This document shows positions 21,382 through 32,316 of a DNA stretch of 58,262 nucleotides, one piece after another. The notes below the pieces were generated by a model that saw only the letters and a program-made list of their open reading frames with translations, was not told the origin of the DNA and did no database searches. The stretch lies in the NCBI GenBank assembly GCA_937125395.1, contig CAKZLI010000032.1, positions 1 to 58,262 on the forward strand, in the 5' to 3' direction. The position numbers were made by a program, and so were the translations under genes. This stretch comes from an uncultured Glaciecola sp. Lineage in GTDB: Bacteria; Pseudomonadota; Gammaproteobacteria; Enterobacterales; Alteromonadaceae. The stretch's first letter is position 1, and each line of letters begins with the position of its first letter.

Positions 21382-22536
21382 TTAGGTGTTTTGTGGTTTG
21401 GTAATGATGCACACAGTCACTTCGTCGCGGTTGTGATACAGGTGTTTGGCTTGCCATGTGAAATCAATCTTGGCTTTATTTAACGCTGCTTCAATACCTG
21501 ATTGTGCTGATTGCATCGCCGTATAACGTTGTTTCATTGGTAATTTTAAGTTAAATATCGCATGACTTGCCAATCCCTCAACTAACCAATGAGCCATTAA
21601 CGCGGCAACTCGACTCGGTTGCTCAATCATGTCACACACTAACCAATCCACTTTGCCGTATTCCGGTCGATACGTAAACCCATCAGCTGCGGCATACGTC
21701 ACTAACCCCGTTGCCATCAATGCTGGGTCCATTGCACCATTATCAACGGCTTCAACATGCACTCCACGTTGTACTAACTGATATGTCCAGCCACCTGGAC
21801 ATGCACCGAGGTCGACTGCTGAGAGGCCTTTACATAACAACATAGATTGCTGCTGTGCTGACAAAAACGTCTGGATCGCTTCCTCTAGCTTCAGGGTTGA
21901 ACGGGACGGCGCATCTTGAGGAAACTTTAAACGATAGATGCCATTTTCGTGCTGACTGCGATTGTGATTTAATGACAACGCTATATATGCAGCGCTGCCA
22001 TGCTCAAAAAAAGCATGCAGTGTATTGCCCACCAAAGCATGTTGAAATTTACGGCGCATCAACCATTGTTGCTGACGTAGCATTTGTCTAAATGGCACAG
22101 ACACTTTGCGGCAAAATTTACTGAGCTCCTTCCCCTCTTCAGTATCTGCAGACTCAACAACAGCTGTAGCAAATAATGTTTTGGCTTGTGGATCAGTGTT
22201 TGCAGGAAATATATCTATTAAGGCCTGTTCAATTTCTTGCAGCCGGTCTTGTCGGTCTAGCAACGGCAAATGAGCAACAACGCACAACAGTTGTCGTGCA
22301 AACATCAATGTTGAAAAATCTAGCACGGTTTTATTTGTTTCAGCGTCAATATCTAACGATAGCGGTGCATACAACGAAAAAAACACAAAGCCCGAGTCCG
22401 GTTTCGCTTTGGCATAACCAAACAAATTAGCTTGCGCACAATGTTGTTCTAACTCTTGGGCGAGATTTTGCTCATACCCAGGACGGCAATAACACAATAA
22501 ACCAATAACAGGGATGATGCGGGATTGTGCTGACAT
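21382..22536 (-). CDS. rlmM: 23S rRNA 2'-O-ribose (C2498) methyltransferase RlmM
   Basis: 384 aa. The N-terminal THUMP-like part is followed by a Rossmann methyltransferase with the SAM loop LGACPGGWTYQLV, VEAVDNGAMDPALM, VCDMIEQPSRVAALMAHWL and FNLKLPMKQRY. These closely follow E. coli RlmM, which methylates C2498 of 23S rRNA. Its neighbourhood with a GcvA-type regulator is also seen in E. coli. The hydrolase gene lies between the two here. Confidence 0.95.
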   Translation of the reverse strand: MSAQSRIIPVIGLLCYCRPGYEQNLAQELEQHCAQANLFGYAKAKPDSGFVFFSLYAPLSLDIDAETNKTVLDFSTLMFARQLLCVVAHLPLLDRQDRLQEIEQALIDIFPANTDPQAKTLFATAVVESADTEEGKELSKFCRKVSVPFRQMLRQQQWLMRRKFQHALVGNTLHAFFEHGSAAYIALSLNHNRSQHENGIYRLKFPQDAPSRSTLKLEEAIQTFLSAQQQSMLLCKGLSAVDLGACPGGWTYQLVQRGVHVEAVDNGAMDPALMATGLVTYAAADGFTYRPEYGKVDWLVCDMIEQPSRVAALMAHWLVEGLASHAIFNLKLPMKQRYTAMQSAQSGIEAALNKAKIDFTWQAKHLYHNRDEVTVCIITKPQNT

Positions 22537-22599
22537 AATGAAATTGGCCTTAACTATTTGACTGAATGCGCAACGGCAAAAGATGCAGTGACTGAGTCA

Positions 22600-23358
22600 C
22601 TAACGAGGGATAAGTTTACCATTAATTAGGCGTGCAAAGCTAATTGCTGCTTGTTGCATATGCTCTGCTTGTGACAACCCACTGGCTTTGCGTGGATACA
22701 AACTATGGTCGCCATCGACAAAAAATTGCACCTGCACATTATCGGGTACAGCATATTCACTTATCTGTGCCTGTGAGCCCAACGCATCTCGTTCGCCTTG
22801 GCAAATTAAGATTGGATGGGTACTGGATTGCAATACCTCTAAACGTAATTTTTCAGGTTTTGCAGCAGGATGAAACGGGTAACCTATGACCAGTCCTCCT
22901 TGTATTTGCTTAGGAAAGCTTTGCTGCTCTGGTAAATTGCCATGCTGATATTCTTGTAGCACATGACACGCGACTCTTCCGCCCATTGATTTGCCGCCCA
23001 ACCATAATGGAGCGTCGTTTATCCGAGCGCGAACTTGCTCTATTATGTGTTGATATTCAAGTATTAAACTGGGAAGTCGAGTCGGAGGACGTTTTTTATT
23101 TTCGATGAGTCCACGGTGCATATACCCAAAATCAAACGTCCATACATCAATACTTTGCGCATTGAGTAGGCTCACCATATCCAGCATAAAAGGATGGTGA
23201 GAGCCTGCACCTGCTCCGTGAGCGAAGATCATATGGCGAGCATTTGATTCGGAATTAAGCCCTGCACTTGGATGATACCGTAAATTGCCAGCAGGATATT
23301 CGCTCACTTGAATATCTGCTAACACAGCAGAGTCCTTCGTCGCTCCCTTAGAGTCCAT
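22600..23358 (-). CDS. Alpha/beta-hydrolase of the KANL3/Tex30 type
   Basis: 252 aa. It has an oxyanion region HGAGAGSHHPFM, a nucleophile elbow GGKSMGG with Ser124, an acid loop GERDALG and a late histidine in DGDHSLYP. The layout fits the small dienelactone-hydrolase-like KANL3/Tex30 family; the substrate is unknown. Its first 11 bases overlap the 3' end of the LysR gene, indicating one transcript gcvA-hydrolase-rlmM. Confidence 0.85.
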   Translation of the reverse strand: MDSKGATKDSAVLADIQVSEYPAGNLRYHPSAGLNSESNARHMIFAHGAGAGSHHPFMLDMVSLLNAQSIDVWTFDFGYMHRGLIENKKRPPTRLPSLILEYQHIIEQVRARINDAPLWLGGKSMGGRVACHVLQEYQHGNLPEQQSFPKQIQGGLVIGYPFHPAAKPEKLRLEVLQSSTHPILICQGERDALGSQAQISEYAVPDNVQVQFFVDGDHSLYPRKASGLSQAEHMQQAAISFARLINGKLIPR

Positions 23359-24250
23359 ATGTATCTTGCTCTAATTCGACTTGGCTTAGCATCCACTCTC
23401 TAAACAAAGTGATTTTTTCTTGTTCAGATTGGCTTTGTTCACTCACCAAATAAAATCCATCTTTGGATTCAACACGCTCATCAAAAGGACAAATTAATCG
23501 ACCTGCCTCTATTTCTGGCTTTGCAAGTATCGTATTACCTAATGCGATCCCCTGCCCCAATGCGGCAGCTTGGAGAACTAACATCGAGTGGCTAAACATT
23601 GGCCCTTGATTTACGTTAACCCCTTTTATTTGATGATGTTTAAGCCATGATTTCCATGCATCACGAGATGAATCGTGTAATAAGATATGTTGAGCTAAGT
23701 CGCTGAGATGTTCCAAGGGTTTACTAGAAGCAAAGAGCATTGGTGAGCACAGTGGGGTTAAATACTCTTTGTGTAATTGCACACTGTACAAACCCTGCCA
23801 ACGACCCCGTCCGTAATAAATTGCAATATCCGTACTTTCATCCAAAAACCCCTCATCAAAATCGACCGCTTTAATGCGCACATCTATATCTGGATATAAC
23901 TGCGCAAACTGGCTAATTCGCGGCACTAACCATTGAGCAGCAAAACTTGGCGGCATTGCAACTGTGATGGACCCCTTTGCACCTCGAGTTAATAGGCGTT
24001 CCGTCGCTTCATGAATATGCACAAAAATATCCTTAATATCCGAATAATAGGCTTGTCCATCTTCGGTTAGCAGTAATGTTCTATTTTTGCGCAAAAACAG
24101 TTTGACCGACAAAAACTCTTCTAATAACTTAATTTGATGACTTACTGCCGCTTGCGTTACGAATAACTCGTCGGCTGCACGCGTAAAACTTAAATGTTTC
24201 GCCGCGGCCTCAAATGCTTTCAATGCATTAAGTGGTGGTATTCTTTTCAT
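23348..24250 (-). CDS. gcvA: LysR-family regulator, GcvA-like
   Basis: 300 aa, full length for LysR. An N-terminal winged helix-turn-helix (LNALKAFEAAAKHLSFTRAA, then VTQAAVSHQIKLLEEFL) precedes the effector domain. The start MKRIPPLNALKAFEAAA and the pairing with rlmM match GcvA, the activator/repressor of the glycine cleavage genes. No gcv genes are in the window, so the target here is an inference. The divergent gene encodes a small exported protein and could be affected by it. Confidence 0.82.
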   Translation of the reverse strand: MKRIPPLNALKAFEAAAKHLSFTRAADELFVTQAAVSHQIKLLEEFLSVKLFLRKNRTLLLTEDGQAYYSDIKDIFVHIHEATERLLTRGAKGSITVAMPPSFAAQWLVPRISQFAQLYPDIDVRIKAVDFDEGFLDESTDIAIYYGRGRWQGLYSVQLHKEYLTPLCSPMLFASSKPLEHLSDLAQHILLHDSSRDAWKSWLKHHQIKGVNVNQGPMFSHSMLVLQAAALGQGIALGNTILAKPEIEAGRLICPFDERVESKDGFYLVSEQSQSEQEKITLFREWMLSQVELEQDTYGL

Positions 24251-24448
24251 GACAATCTCTATATTGACAGAACTATGTTAACAACCTAAAACACGGTTTT
24301 AACATCTTGACTATGCACATATTAACATTAGATTTTTTAATGATAAAGGCATAATTCTTTTCATTTTTTAATTGTGCGATTTGTCGATATTATGTACAGG
24401 GTTAGGGGTGAGCCTTAGCTAATATCGTAAATTACTGGAGAAGTTGAA

Positions 24449-24760
24449 GTGAAAAAATCTGTTGTTCCATTTGTATCTGTTGTTGCATTTGCTGTTATTG
24501 CCACAACTGGAGCACACGCTAATGAGTTAGCAATTAATAATATACAAGTATCGACGTTAGAAACGGTTACGCAAACCATCGATAAGCAAAACACAAAAGA
24601 CATAGTTCACAGTTTGGTGAGTCAACATATCAAAGCAGGTTTAGACGCAATTACGCTTGATATGAACTCAGGTAATGCGACACAACGTGAATTACTGGTG
24701 AATAATCTTCCAGTACATGATGACAACAAACTAGCCTTGAATCAATTAACTGGCGAATAA
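24449..24760 (+). CDS. Small exported protein of unknown function
   Basis: 103 aa, starting at GTG 24449 with GGAG at 24438-24441. It has a clear signal peptide: KK, a hydrophobic core VVPFVSVVAFAVIATTGA and a likely cleavage after AHA. The mature ~80 residues are polar, cysteine-free and rich in Asn, Gln and Thr, and I do not recognise them. Divergent from gcvA. An orphan or lineage-restricted periplasmic protein is the best description. Confidence 0.65.
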   Translation: MKKSVVPFVSVVAFAVIATTGAHANELAINNIQVSTLETVTQTIDKQNTKDIVHSLVSQHIKAGLDAITLDMNSGNATQRELLVNNLPVHDDNKLALNQLTGE

Positions 24761-24780
24761 GTTAATCATCTCCCAAATTC

Positions 24781-24810
24781 TGTGCAACGCATGTTTCTGA
24801 GCGTTGCACA
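24781..24810. terminator. Hairpin between the convergent small-protein gene and kdsA
   Basis: A perfect 10-bp inverted repeat (TGTGCAACGC / GCGTTGCACA) with a 10-base loop, in the 65-base gap between convergent genes. T runs are weak on both sides (CCCTTTGTGT on the plus strand), so it may be a bidirectional but imperfect terminator. Confidence 0.55.
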
Positions 24811-24825
24811 CCCTTTGTGTAGGTA

Positions 24826-25683
<858 letters not shown>

Positions 25684-25718
25684 TTAACTCAATAATTGGT
25701 AATGTAAAATTTAATACG

Positions 25719-26090
25719 TTAAAACAATGGTAATTTGGTAAAGGCGACTTTACCCGTCAACACTAACCAAGCAATCGCACCGACTAAAGCAAACACTCGC
25801 ATTGCATTCGTTCTTGCCCATTTAATAGCAAGTACTCCGAGTATGACATATGCCACTAGACCGAGTAATTTACTGGTTACCCATGCATCGACAAATGGAT
25901 ACTGTGCAAGTTGAATACACAAGCCTACAGCACTAACCAACAATACCGTATGAATAATATGTGGCAAGACTTTGAGCCACTTTGCATCTTTCATTTTATG
26001 ATCAAACAAATGACTCACCACTTGTAAGATTAAAAATAATACAGATAAGGCAATGGTTGTTAAATGTAAATGTTTGAGTATAGTGTACAT
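25719..26090 (-). CDS. sirB2: SirB2 family membrane protein
   Basis: 123 aa with four predicted transmembrane helices and the opening HLHLTTIALSVLFLILQ typical of SirB2. The name comes from a Salmonella locus; the molecular function is unknown. It lies between prmC and kdsA, its normal place. The sirB1 gene, often present in this cluster, is absent here. Confidence 0.9.
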   Translation of the reverse strand: MYTILKHLHLTTIALSVLFLILQVVSHLFDHKMKDAKWLKVLPHIIHTVLLVSAVGLCIQLAQYPFVDAWVTSKLLGLVAYVILGVLAIKWARTNAMRVFALVGAIAWLVLTGKVAFTKLPLF

Positions 26091-26142
26091 ACAATATTCC
26101 TGTTTATATTAGCGTAAGTCTTCGTAACAAACGGTGTTGAAT

Positions 26143-27048
26143 TTAATCTCGTTTTTGCCCCAGCGTTATTCTGGGTTGTTGTGCATAATCATTGATGGTC
26201 GTAATGTCGGTAAAGCCATGTTGTTGCATTAGATCTTGCACAGCAGGTGCTTGTTGGTAGCCATGCTCTAACAGTAACCAGCCATTTGCCTGTAAATACT
26301 GTGGAGCATGAGCCACAATTAAACGAATATCAGCTAAGCCATTGTCATCGGCGGTTAAAGCAGTGTTGGGTTCAAACCGAATATCACCTTGTAACAAATA
26401 AGGGCTATCGGGCTCCACATAAGGCGGATTTGATACAATAATATCAAAACGTTCAGTCACCTGAGAAAACCAATCACTGTGTAATAATTGAAGCGTGCTA
26501 GCGGCAGGTAATAATTGTTGTGCGTTTGTCTTTGCTAAATTGACAGCGCCTAGGACGTAATCAACCGCCGTCACCTGTACCTGAGGAAGTGCTAGGGCAA
26601 GCGTGATAGCGATAGCCCCAGTCCCAGTGCCTAAATCAAGAATAGAATGAACAACATTGCCAGCTAACGTCTGCTGCTGAACAAGTTGCAGTACAATATC
26701 GACTAGCTGTTCGGTTTCAGGTCGGGGGATCAACGTATCATTGGATACTTTAAAATCACGACCATAAAAACCTTGTACTCCTAAAATATACGCGACTGGC
26801 TGCCCCGTTTGTCGTTGCTGTACTAGTTGTTGATAATGCGCTAATTGCGCTTCAGTTAAGGCTCGGTCAGCCCAAGTATGCAAATACGCCCGATTACACT
26901 GCAGCACATGACAAAGTAATATTTGAGCATCCAGTTTGGCATCGTCTGCATTGTAAATTGGGAGATCAACATCAGCATTTGCAGAGTCAGTATGATGTGA
27001 CTGCAAACATAACTGAGTGCCTATTTGCAACGCCTCAGTAATATCCAC
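26143..27048 (-). CDS. prmC: Peptide chain release factor N5-glutamine methyltransferase
   Basis: Methylates the glutamine of the GGQ motif in release factors. 301 aa. An N-terminal helical domain leads to IPRPETEQLVD, the SAM loop LDLGTGTGAIAI and the NPPYVEPDSPYL active-site motif that holds the target glutamine. The chosen start is GTG at 27046-27048, 28 bases after the prfA stop; there is no in-frame ATG upstream. It directly follows prfA, whose product is its substrate. Confidence 0.95.
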   Translation of the reverse strand: MDITEALQIGTQLCLQSHHTDSANADVDLPIYNADDAKLDAQILLCHVLQCNRAYLHTWADRALTEAQLAHYQQLVQQRQTGQPVAYILGVQGFYGRDFKVSNDTLIPRPETEQLVDIVLQLVQQQTLAGNVVHSILDLGTGTGAIAITLALALPQVQVTAVDYVLGAVNLAKTNAQQLLPAASTLQLLHSDWFSQVTERFDIIVSNPPYVEPDSPYLLQGDIRFEPNTALTADDNGLADIRLIVAHAPQYLQANGWLLLEHGYQQAPAVQDLMQQHGFTDITTINDYAQQPRITLGQKRD

Positions 27049-27076
27049 AGCTTGACCATCGACCCAATTAATGTGC

Positions 27077-28162
27077 TTAATCCTCTGCTAATGTAGCTAA
27101 TAAATCAGCTTGATGTTCTTGACGAATCGGTTCAAGTAATGCATCAACATCACCTGCAACCACATCATCTAATTTATATAACGTAAGATTAATTCGATGG
27201 TCCGTCACACGACCTTGCGGATAATTATACGTTCGAATGCGCTCAGAACGATCACCACTACCGACTAACAACTTACGCGTACTGGCTTCTTCTGCGTCGC
27301 GCTTTTCTTGTTCGATGTTATTGAGACGAGATTGTAATACTGACATCGCCTTGGCACGATTTTTATGTTGTGAACGCTCATCTTGGCATTCAACTACTAC
27401 CCCACTGGGTATATGTGTCAAGCGAATTGCTGAATCAGTCTTGTTAACGTGTTGCCCACCCGCACCCGATGCTCTAAACGTATCGACGCGTAGATCGGCA
27501 GGATTGATATTGATCGCTTCTGATTCAGGTACTTCGGCTAATACCGCAACAGTACATGCTGAAGTATGGATCCGGCCTTGGCTTTCTGTCTCGGGAACAC
27601 GTTGCACTCGATGGCCGCCTGATTCAAATTTTAATGTGCCATAAGCACCCTCACCCATAACGTTTACAATGATTTCTTTGTAGCCACCATGCTCGCCTTC
27701 ATTGGCCGAAATCAACTCTACACGCCAACTTTTTTTCTCAGCGTAGCGTGAATACATACGATATAAATCACCCGCAAAGATAGCCGCTTCATCTCCACCT
27801 GCACCCGCTCGAATTTCTAAAAAGCAATTAGAGTCATCGTTTGGATCCCGTGGTAACAACAAAATTTGTAAGGTATGTTCTAAATTCTCGATTTGTGCTT
27901 TGGCGTCTTTCATTTCTTCAACCGCCATTTCACGCATATCCGCATCGTCTTCCTGCATCATTTCAAGTGCAGATGCAAGATCGCCTTGAGCTTGTTGAAA
28001 TAATCGAAAATTCGCTACAACATCTTCAAGTTGTTTATATTCTTTTGATAAAGCACGAAAACGATCTTGGTCACTGATGACACTAGGATCGCTAAGTAAC
28101 GCTTGTACTTCTTCAAAGCGTTCAACGAGTGTTTCAAGTTTTTGTACTACTGAGGGTTTCAT
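27077..28162 (-). CDS. prfA: Peptide chain release factor 1
   Basis: Recognises UAA and UAG and triggers peptide release. 361 aa. The GGQ loop is [18 protein letters not shown]. The stop-codon-reading PxT tripeptide is PET in [23 protein letters not shown], which marks RF1 and not RF2. It sits between hemA and prmC in the standard gene order; the gap to hemA is 30 bases. Confidence 0.97.
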   Translation of the reverse strand: MKPSVVQKLETLVERFEEVQALLSDPSVISDQDRFRALSKEYKQLEDVVANFRLFQQAQGDLASALEMMQEDDADMREMAVEEMKDAKAQIENLEHTLQILLLPRDPNDDSNCFLEIRAGAGGDEAAIFAGDLYRMYSRYAEKKSWRVELISANEGEHGGYKEIIVNVMGEGAYGTLKFESGGHRVQRVPETESQGRIHTSACTVAVLAEVPESEAININPADLRVDTFRASGAGGQHVNKTDSAIRLTHIPSGVVVECQDERSQHKNRAKAMSVLQSRLNNIEQEKRDAEEASTRKLLVGSGDRSERIRTYNYPQGRVTDHRINLTLYKLDDVVAGDVDALLEPIRQEHQADLLATLAED

Positions 28163-28192
28163 GTCATTCCAAATTGGTTTTGGGTCTATGCG

Positions 28193-29467
28193 TCAAAGCG
28201 ATTTATCGGCTTCAATCCCTAACGCATCTGTTAAAATGTCTATGACGCGATTATCCTGTAATTGCGCCGCTTGTGCTAGTGCTTTTGTTGGACCGTGGAT
28301 CAAATGGTTTGTTAACTTATAACCAAATTCTTGTAATACGGTCTCGGTATCTTGCCCATCAGCTAATTGAGCTAACGCTTTTGCAAGTAATTTATCGCGC
28401 TGTTGTGCTTGTGCTTCACGATAAGATTTGACGACATCGACCTTATCTTGTACCTGTTGCCACTGGGTTACTTGCACAATCTGTGCATCAATTAATTGTT
28501 GAGCTTGCTGAGCTGCTTGTTCACGATTGGCGATATTTTGGGCAACGATGTGTTGCAAATCATCAACGGTGTAAAGATAAATTTCGTCAAGTTGCGCCAC
28601 TTCCCCTTCAATATCTCGTGGCACGGCTATATCAATCATCAACATCGGTTTGTGTTTACGTTGCATTAGGGCTTGTTCAACCATCCCTTTGCCAATCAAC
28701 GGTAATTGAGATGCCGTGGATGAAATAACAATATCAGCATGGGGTAAATGTGACGGCAATTGATTTAACGTCATAGCCTCACCCTTGAAGGAGCTGGCTA
28801 TCTCTTGTGCTTTGGTAATTGTACGATTAGCCACATCAATATGCATGGCACCTTGTTCGTGTAAGTGTTTAGCGACTAGTTCTATGGTTTCGCCTGCACC
28901 AATCAACAACACACGCACAGTGGATAGATCTGCAAAAATTTGTTTAGCTAATTGCACCGCGGCAAAAGCTACCGATACAGCATTTGCACCTATATCAGTG
29001 TCTGTTCGGACTTTTTTGGCCACTTGGAACGTATGATCAAAGACCCGTTGAAATTGGGGGTCCATTGCATCATGACGTCGAGAGTCACTGACCGCTTGTT
29101 TGACTTGACCCAAAATTTGCGGCTCACCCAAGATCAACGAATCCAACCCAGAAGCGACGCGCATTATATGATTTAATGCATCGGTACTATTATAGGTGTA
29201 GATATGTTGACTGAGTTGTTGATAATCACATTGATGAAAATCTGCTAACCACTGCACTATCAACTCGCCGCACGGCGTGGAGTCAGGAGTGAGATGTAAA
29301 TATATCTCAGTACGGTTACAGGTTGACAATACGACAGAAGATTCTATTTCATTAAACGCTTGTAAACTGGCAAAGGCGTGCGTCATCGCATCGGGACTAA
29401 AGGAAACCTTTTCTCGAAGTGCAACAGGAGCAGTATTATGATTGATGCCTATGGCGATGACTGTCAT
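28193..29467 (-). CDS. hemA: Glutamyl-tRNA reductase
   Basis: Reduces glutamyl-tRNA to glutamate-1-semialdehyde, the first step of C5 haem synthesis. 424 aa. The catalytic cysteine lies in VLSTCNRTEIY. The NADPH domain has LLIGAGETIELVAKHL, and DIAVPRDIEG is also conserved. The start ATG is at 29465-29467, only a few bases from the lolB open frame on the other strand, so the two share a divergent regulatory region. First gene of the hemA-to-kdsA operon. Confidence 0.97.
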   Translation of the reverse strand: MTVIAIGINHNTAPVALREKVSFSPDAMTHAFASLQAFNEIESSVVLSTCNRTEIYLHLTPDSTPCGELIVQWLADFHQCDYQQLSQHIYTYNSTDALNHIMRVASGLDSLILGEPQILGQVKQAVSDSRRHDAMDPQFQRVFDHTFQVAKKVRTDTDIGANAVSVAFAAVQLAKQIFADLSTVRVLLIGAGETIELVAKHLHEQGAMHIDVANRTITKAQEIASSFKGEAMTLNQLPSHLPHADIVISSTASQLPLIGKGMVEQALMQRKHKPMLMIDIAVPRDIEGEVAQLDEIYLYTVDDLQHIVAQNIANREQAAQQAQQLIDAQIVQVTQWQQVQDKVDVVKSYREAQAQQRDKLLAKALAQLADGQDTETVLQEFGYKLTNHLIHGPTKALAQAAQLQDNRVIDILTDALGIEADKSL

Positions 29468-29607
29468 TAATGTGTTCAGTGGCTAATTCACAACAGCATT
29501 GTACGAAAAAGGGCAAAGGATTAAAAGCAATTCACAAAAAGACTGTAGACGAATGCACTTTAAGGATGGTATTTTTGTCTTACACTTGCTTATTTTGTTG
29601 CCTATCA

Positions 29608-30258
29608 ATGCTGTTGAATTCGACATTTTCATGCCCTCATATACCTGCTTGGTCAACACGACTGGGTTACTTGGTATTGCTAGTATTGCTTACATTGATG
29701 AGTGTCAGCGGCTGCTCGGTGATGCAACCCAATGCAAACTTAGTTAAAGCAAGCAATGTTCAAGCGCTGAGTCATTGGCAAATCAATGGCAAAATAGCAT
29801 TTATTACTCCGACCAATAAACAATCATTAAATGTTATCTGGTTACAAGATGATCAAAATTACAAAGTCACGTTTAATACCTTTCTTGGCATCAATGTCTT
29901 AACAATCATACGCAACCAGCAAGGTATTGTGATTGAAATAGATGATCAGATCCATCAAAGCGATGACCCGCAACAATTAATATTTGAACTCACTGGATGG
30001 TGGTTACCAATTGATCAGTTAAGTCGGTGGTTAAAAGCGGATATTCAAGCAGCTGAAGGACGGCTTGTGCTCGACAAAAATAAACAAATTCGTGAATTCA
30101 CCCCAATCTGCAACTCATCAACTTGCCAATCTGATTACACGATAACTTACAATCAATATCGCAACGTGCAACGCTTAACGTTGCCACATCAAATAACAAT
30201 TAGAACCTCGGGCATGATGACTCAAACTTTAAAACTCAAAATTCAACAATGGCGCTGA
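29608..30258 (+). CDS. lolB: Outer-membrane lipoprotein receptor LolB
   Basis: LolB takes lipoproteins from LolA and inserts them in the outer membrane. A lipobox SVSGC follows the hydrophobic stretch GYLVLLVLLTLM. The mature part has the LolB fold with WQINGKIAF and the conserved ELTGWWLPIDQLSRWL. The start is uncertain. The frame is open from 29470, with ATGs at 29470, 29566 and 29608. The last gives a plausible 35-residue signal sequence and is used here, but none has a clear ribosome site. Divergent from hemA and overlapping or abutting ispE, as usual. Confidence 0.88.
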   Translation: MLLNSTFSCPHIPAWSTRLGYLVLLVLLTLMSVSGCSVMQPNANLVKASNVQALSHWQINGKIAFITPTNKQSLNVIWLQDDQNYKVTFNTFLGINVLTIIRNQQGIVIEIDDQIHQSDDPQQLIFELTGWWLPIDQLSRWLKADIQAAEGRLVLDKNKQIREFTPICNSSTCQSDYTITYNQYRNVQRLTLPHQITIRTSGMMTQTLKLKIQQWR

Positions 30259-30260
30259 TC

Positions 30261-31166
30261 ATGTCACGATTAGCCCAATACCAAACTATCCAGTGGCCTT
30301 CGCCGGCCAAGCTAAACATGTTTTTGCACATTACCGCGCAACGCGATGATGGCTACCACGAACTACAATCATTATTTCAAATGACCGATTACGGCGACTT
30401 TTTAAGTTTTGCCCCGAATAATGTTGGCACGGTGCGTTTACTGACTGATTTTGCAGATGTTGCGCACGATCAAAACCTCATTGTCAAAGCCGCCAATTTA
30501 CTCAAAACACATTGTGCTATAGACGCAGGTGTTGATATAACAATAACAAAAGTGTTACCAATGGGTGGCGGTATCGGTGGCGGTTCGACCAATGCAGCAA
30601 CGGTCCTGATGGTGTTAAATCAGTTGTGGGAGTGTCAATTATCACTGCCCCAACTGGCTCAACTCGGCCTCCATTTAGGTGCGGATGTACCTGTATTTAT
30701 TCACGGCAAAACGACATTTGCTGAAGGGGTTGGTGAACATTTCGTTCCTGCAACAAATAAACACAGTGGTGCTGATGCTGTTTTTTTAGTCATTCACCCG
30801 GGTGTACATATTTCGACTAAAGATATTTTTACAGCGCCAGCCTTGCCCAGAAATACCCCAAAAATCGATTTTAATGACTATACTTTTGAGCAAACACAAA
30901 ACGATTGTCAAAAATTAGTCTTAAAACACTATCCGAAGGTTGCAAATTTATTACAGCACTTGTTACACTACGCACCGTCGAGATTAACAGGTACAGGTGC
31001 TTGCGTATTTGCAGTCTTTGACAAGGAAGCGACAGCTCAACAGGCCTTGTATGCATTACAAAGCCAACAAATATTAGACAATACAACGCATGCATTTATC
31101 TGTCATGGGTTGGCAGAATCACCCCTGCACACAACAATAAAGTCAATATTTGAGGTTCGGGATTAA
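30261..31166 (+). CDS. ispE: 4-diphosphocytidyl-2-C-methyl-D-erythritol kinase
   Basis: Phosphorylates CDP-methylerythritol in the MEP isoprenoid pathway. GHMP kinase, about 301 aa. N-terminal WPSPAKLNMFLHI, the ATP loop LPMGGGIGGGSTNAAT, GADVPVFIHG and RLTGTGACVFA are all in place. In-frame ATGs lie at 30249 (overlapping lolB) and 30261; the second is closer to the usual N-terminus. Probably in a lolB-ispE-tRNA-prs transcription unit. Confidence 0.96.
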   Translation: MSRLAQYQTIQWPSPAKLNMFLHITAQRDDGYHELQSLFQMTDYGDFLSFAPNNVGTVRLLTDFADVAHDQNLIVKAANLLKTHCAIDAGVDITITKVLPMGGGIGGGSTNAATVLMVLNQLWECQLSLPQLAQLGLHLGADVPVFIHGKTTFAEGVGEHFVPATNKHSGADAVFLVIHPGVHISTKDIFTAPALPRNTPKIDFNDYTFEQTQNDCQKLVLKHYPKVANLLQHLLHYAPSRLTGTGACVFAVFDKEATAQQALYALQSQQILDNTTHAFICHGLAESPLHTTIKSIFEVRD

Positions 31167-31177
31167 GGATTTAACAT

Positions 31178-31253
31178 TGGGGTATAGCCAAGCTGGTAAG
31201 GCAACGGGTTTTGATCCCGTCATCCGTAGGTTCGAGTCCTGCTACCCCAGCCA
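31178..31253 (+). tRNA. tRNA-Gln (TTG)
   Basis: A 76-base cloverleaf: acceptor TGGGGTA / TACCCCA, discriminator G, encoded CCA, and anticodon arm ACGGG-TTTTGAT-CCCGT giving anticodon TTG. It differs from the two tRNA-Gln copies at 39078 and 39237 by one D-loop base (AAGCTGG versus AAGTTGG). It is inserted between ispE and prs. Confidence 0.97.
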
Positions 31254-31290
31254 CACTCTTTACATAAAACTTCGCACCAAGGAATAACCT

Positions 31291-32238
31291 GTGCCAGACA
31301 TGAAGATTTTTGCCGGTAACGCGGTCCCTGAGTTAGCTTATAAAGTAGCTGAACGCCTCTACACTAAACTAGGTAATGCCACCGTAAGTCGTTTTAGCGA
31401 TGGTGAAATTTCTGTAGAAATTCATGAAAATGTTCGTGGTTCGGATGTTTTTATTATTCAATCAACCTGTGCCCCTACCAATGACAATTTGATGGAATTA
31501 ATTGTTATGATTGACGCGTTACGCCGTGCCTCTGCCGGACGTATTACCGCTGTCATTCCATATTTTGGTTATGCTCGCCAAGACCGTCGTGTTCGTTCTG
31601 CTCGTGTGCCTATTACGGCAAAAGTCGTCGCTGATTTTTTATCTAACGTGGGTGTCGATCGCGTATTGACGATTGACTTACATGCTGAACAGATTCAAGG
31701 TTTCTTTGATGTGCCAGTAGACAATGCGTTTGGAACACCAATCTTACTTGACGATATGTTCAAGCGTGACTTTCATCAACCTGTGGTCGTTTCTCCTGAT
31801 ATAGGTGGTGTGGTGCGCGCGCGTGCAACAGCAAAACTACTCAATGACATTGATTTAGCTATTATTGATAAACGTCGACCCAAAGCTAATGTTGCTAAAG
31901 TCATGAATATCATTGGTGATGTCCGCGACCGTGATTGTATTATTGTTGATGATATGATTGATACCGGTGGTACGTTGGCTAAAGCCGCTGAAGCACTAAA
32001 AGAACATGGTGCTCGCAAAGTATATGCTTATGCGACTCATGCGATTTTTTCTGGTAAAGCTGCTGAAAACCTTGAAAGTTCATTAATTGATGAAATCATT
32101 GTCACTGACAGCATTCCGTTATGTGACAAAATGCGCAAAGTATCTAAAGTTAAACAACTGACGCTATCTGATATGCTTGCGGAAACAATTCGTCGCATCT
32201 CGAATGAAGAATCAATTTCAGCGATGTTTGATTATTAA
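31291..32238 (+). CDS. prs: Ribose-phosphate pyrophosphokinase
   Basis: Makes PRPP from ribose-5-phosphate and ATP for nucleotide, His, Trp and NAD synthesis. 315 aa. It starts at GTG 31291 (MPDMKIFAG), the same start-codon choice as in E. coli. Signatures are [19 protein letters not shown]-binding [21 protein letters not shown] and the PRPP loop DDMIDTGGT. It follows ispE and a tRNA-Gln. Confidence 0.98.
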   Translation: MPDMKIFAGNAVPELAYKVAERLYTKLGNATVSRFSDGEISVEIHENVRGSDVFIIQSTCAPTNDNLMELIVMIDALRRASAGRITAVIPYFGYARQDRRVRSARVPITAKVVADFLSNVGVDRVLTIDLHAEQIQGFFDVPVDNAFGTPILLDDMFKRDFHQPVVVSPDIGGVVRARATAKLLNDIDLAIIDKRRPKANVAKVMNIIGDVRDRDCIIVDDMIDTGGTLAKAAEALKEHGARKVYAYATHAIFSGKAAENLESSLIDEIIVTDSIPLCDKMRKVSKVKQLTLSDMLAETIRRISNEESISAMFDY

Positions 32239-32263
32239 TTTACATGGTTAAATGATTGCTTAG

Positions 32264-32304
32264 GCCTCGCGTGTTTTTAACCGACATGACGGGGCTTTGT
32301 TTTA
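32264..32304 (+). terminator. Weak hairpin after prs, possible terminator
   Basis: GCCTCG (32264-32269) can pair with CGGGGC (32290-32295), including one G-U pair, followed by TTTGTTTTA. The loop is 20 bases, so this is only a candidate. Confidence 0.35.
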
Positions 32305-32316
32305 TATAAGGATTGG

